DNA from: Sphingomonas sp. ID1715
GTDB taxonomy: Bacteria; Pseudomonadota; Alphaproteobacteria; Sphingomonadales; Sphingomonadaceae
Assembly: GCF_013044515.1 (NCBI RefSeq)
Contig: NZ_JABEPR010000002.1
Coordinates: 682,001 to 746,000, forward strand
Direction: 5' to 3'
Length of the DNA: 64,000 nucleotides
Shown here: positions 62,298 through 64,000 of the stretch, piece by piece
Layout of the letters: the number at the start of each line of letters is the position of its first letter
How positions within the stretch are numbered: position 1 is the stretch's first letter
The notes under the pieces: model-generated
What the model saw: the letters and a program-made list of their open reading frames with translations, nothing else
What the model was told of the DNA's origin: nothing
The model's database searches: none
Program-made: the position numbers and the translations under genes

Positions 62298-62319
62298 GAT
62301 CTTCCTTCGTCGGGGTTGG

Positions 62320-63438
62320 TCAGAGCGCGTCGATCATCGCCGCGAGATTGTCGAGGCAGTCGTGCGCCAGCCGCTTGCAGCGTTCGGGCGACCAGCCGAA
62401 CTCCGGATCGGAATTGTCGTCATGATCCTTGAACGGCATTTCGAGCGTCATCGACACCGCGCCATAGCGCTCGGCCAGTTGTGTCGTCGACATCGACATA
62501 TTGGCCTTGCCCGGCGGCGCCACTTCATAGCCCTTGGCGATCTGGAAATCGGGCGAACGCTCCGCCAGCGTGTCGCGGAAGCGCGTGAACAGCGCGCCCT
62601 TGGCCGGATCGAACGACGGAATACCCTCGAAGCCGGCGATAAAATTGGCCGGGATCGCCTCGTCGCCATGCACGTCCATCGCAAAGTCGACGCCGGTCGC
62701 ATCCATTGCGTCGCGCACCGCCAGCACTTCCGGGCTGCGCTCGGCCGAGGGCGCGTGCCATTCGCGGTTGAGGTTCACGCCGGCAGCGTTGGTGCGCAGA
62801 TGGCCGCGGAAGCTGCCATCCGGGTTCATGTTCGGCACGATGTTGAAGGTGGCGGCGGCGAGCAGCGCGCGGCTGGTCGCGTCGGCGGGATCGGTGAGCT
62901 TTTCAAGCGCACCTTCCATCCACCATTCGGCCATGCTCTCGCCCGGATGCTGGCGCGCATAGAGCCAGACCTGCTTCGCGCCCGTGCCGAGCGTCAGGCA
63001 ATCGAGCGGGCGGCCGTCGAGCGTCCTGGTCAACTCCCGCTGGGTGACGCCGGGACGCGCGGCGATGCGCGCCACCAGATCATAATGCCGCTCCATCGAA
63101 TAAGGGGCGAAATAGGCGACCCAGAGCGCGTTCGTCTGCGGACGGACGGTGATGGTGAGCACGCGATCCTGGTAGCTGGTGTCCGCCTGGCGCCAGGTCT
63201 CCCGATCCTCCGAGACGCGCGCGCGGTAGCCGGGCCAGCCGAGCGGATAGGCGGAGCCGGCAGTATTGGTGATGCGCAGCGTCAACTCGCGTCCGGCCGC
63301 ATTGCCGACGCGGAAGTGGAACCATTGGTAGAAGTCGGACCGGTGGTCGGTCTCGATCTCGAGATCGGCTTCGGTGCCGGAAATGGACAGGACGCGAATG
63401 TTACCGCTGTCGAAAGCGCTCGTGATGCTGAAGCTCAT
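62320..63438 (-). CDS. M14-type cytosolic carboxypeptidase-like protein
   Basis: A 372-aa zinc carboxypeptidase. An N-terminal beta domain (about residues 1-120, [29 protein letters not shown]) precedes the M14 catalytic domain with ligands in ARQHPGES (His, Glu) and [13 protein letters not shown] (His), the substrate Asn-Arg in NLNREW and catalytic Glu in [10 protein letters not shown]. The N-terminal domain is that of the cytosolic carboxypeptidases that remove glutamate from tubulin in eukaryotes; the bacterial substrate is not known. The ATG at 63438 overlaps the upstream gene by 4 bases. Confidence 0.88.
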   Translation of the reverse strand: MSFSITSAFDSGNIRVLSISGTEADLEIETDHRSDFYQWFHFRVGNAAGRELTLRITNTAGSAYPLGWPGYRARVSEDRETWRQADTSYQDRVLTITVRPQTNALWVAYFAPYSMERHYDLVARIAARPGVTQRELTRTLDGRPLDCLTLGTGAKQVWLYARQHPGESMAEWWMEGALEKLTDPADATSRALLAAATFNIVPNMNPDGSFRGHLRTNAAGVNLNREWHAPSAERSPEVLAVRDAMDATGVDFAMDVHGDEAIPANFIAGFEGIPSFDPAKGALFTRFRDTLAERSPDFQIAKGYEVAPPGKANMSMSTTQLAERYGAVSMTLEMPFKDHDDNSDPEFGWSPERCKRLAHDCLDNLAAMIDAL

Positions 63439-64000
63439 CGGATGCTGATAGTGCGCCCCGACTCTCCCGGAAAGTCCCTGAACAACGCCGCGGCCAGCCT
63501 TTCGGCAAGCACGGCGGAATCCCGCTCCGACGCTTCGCCGCGCGCGCGACCTTCCCACACCACAGTCTGATCCGATCGGCGCTTCAGCTGCACCGAAATC
63601 TGCGTCCCGACCACGAGGCCGCCCCGGTCGCCGCCCAGGCCGAAGCTGATGCCGCCACCCACGCCGCTGCTCCAGCCACCGGTGCCGCCGCCGATGCCGA
63701 TCGACACGGGGGAGCCGCCGCCCACCCGCTCGCGGGTGCCGGAACGGATGTCGAGCACGGCGACGTAGAGGCTCTGGCCCACGCCATCCACTTCCGCATA
63801 GCCGAGCCGCCGCAGCTGGTTCGCGACGGCGCTGGCATAGCTGTTGAACTCCATGCCGCTCGGGGCGCCGGGCGCCGGCTCGACCGCCACCGTGCCGCGC
63901 TCATTGACCTGGCCGAGATGGAAGCGCGTGACCTCGACCGGAGACATGGGCGTGGTGCAGGCGCCGAGCGCGATGAGCGGCAGGAGCAGCGGGGCGAAAC
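63435..64000 (-). CDS. DUF4136 lipoprotein (5' end outside window)
   Basis: The frame runs in from beyond the window: the first visible residues are [20 protein letters not shown], a lipoprotein signal with lipobox LGAC, so an internal ATG at 63947 is not the start. The rest (about 170 residues) is DUF4136-like: [30 protein letters not shown], and [21 protein letters not shown], with a Gly-rich insert ([23 protein letters not shown]). These proteins are outer-membrane or periplasmic lipoproteins of unknown function. It is coupled to the M14 gene (ATGA). Confidence 0.82.
   Translation of the reverse strand, partial: FAPLLLPLIALGACTTPMSPVEVTRFHLGQVNERGTVAVEPAPGAPSGMEFNSYASAVANQLRRLGYAEVDGVGQSLYVAVLDIRSGTRERVGGGSPVSIGIGGGTGGWSSGVGGGISFGLGGDRGGLVVGTQISVQLKRRSDQTVVWEGRARGEASERDSAVLAERLAAALFRDFPGESGRTISIR

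Overview
The window is a gene-dense, GC-rich (roughly two thirds G+C by eye) bacterial chromosome segment that reads as an alphaproteobacterium of the Sphingomonadaceae (Sphingomonas-like). The reasons are a MipZ-type ParA ATPase beside a J-domain gene, an ABC exporter very close to the Novosphingobium Atm1 exporter, an ATP12-family assembly chaperone, DUF1489 and DUF1285 genes, a short-form HisG, a phosphomannomutase/phosphoglucomutase of the exopolysaccharide type, and dispersed palindromic repeats of the kind common in sphingomonads. I see no rRNA, tRNA, CRISPR array, prophage or transposase; this is core chromosome.

Layout. 1-16 kb: the end of a dTDP-rhamnose operon (rfbD', rfbA), a small secreted nuclease, fumC and panC, then mipZ, a J-domain gene, PMM/PGM, nusB-hisD-hisG, the Atm1 exporter, a frameshifted DUF2332 gene, a 784-residue HAD (COG5610-type) protein and an alpha/beta hydrolase. 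16-32.4 kb: a flagellar cluster. The flagellin gene points left; a sigma54 activator followed by fliE F G H I J K L M N O P Q R flhB and then fliD fliS points right, nearly all with overlapping or abutting stop/start codons. 32.5-46.4 kb: a RadC-like protein, then a long leftward run with a lipoprotein methyltransferase, prfB, PBP1A, an amidase, exonuclease III, erpA, an M23 peptidase, a ferritin-like protein, bcp, glnE, DUF1489 and mgtE. 46.4-54.7 kb: rightward genes for a cyclophilin, CrcB, RluC-type pseudouridine synthase, PaiB-like protein, HAD phosphatase, a small membrane protein, ATP12, parC and a PAS-GGDEF-EAL protein. 54.7-64 kb: cca, Nudix, DUF1285 and GNAT (left), GST, SDR, oligopeptidase B and thioesterase (right), gpmA, M14 carboxypeptidase and a DUF4136 lipoprotein (left, running off the end).

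The flagellar region carries readable regulation. Two sequences match the FliA (sigma28) consensus with the same 11-bp spacer, one before flagellin and one before fliD. One sequence matches the RpoN (sigma54) consensus at the end of fliJ. A TTAA-N7-TTTA box that resembles a CtrA site precedes the sigma54-activator gene. Together these suggest a tiered hierarchy: CtrA, then the activator and basal-body operon, then sigma54, then sigma28 for filament and cap.

The other recurring theme is dispersed inverted repeats of several sequence families. Most sit between genes, but one is inside the 5' end of fliP, where it encodes an unusual N-terminal extension, and one supplies the last codons of a GNAT gene. 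Two hairpins (before a thioesterase and before the COG5610 gene) overlap the ribosome binding site. I did not find a clearly new multi-gene system; the observations most worth checking are the fliP repeat, the promoter set, the RBS hairpins, the one-base frameshift in DUF2332, and a 48-codon gene behind an EcfG-like promoter.
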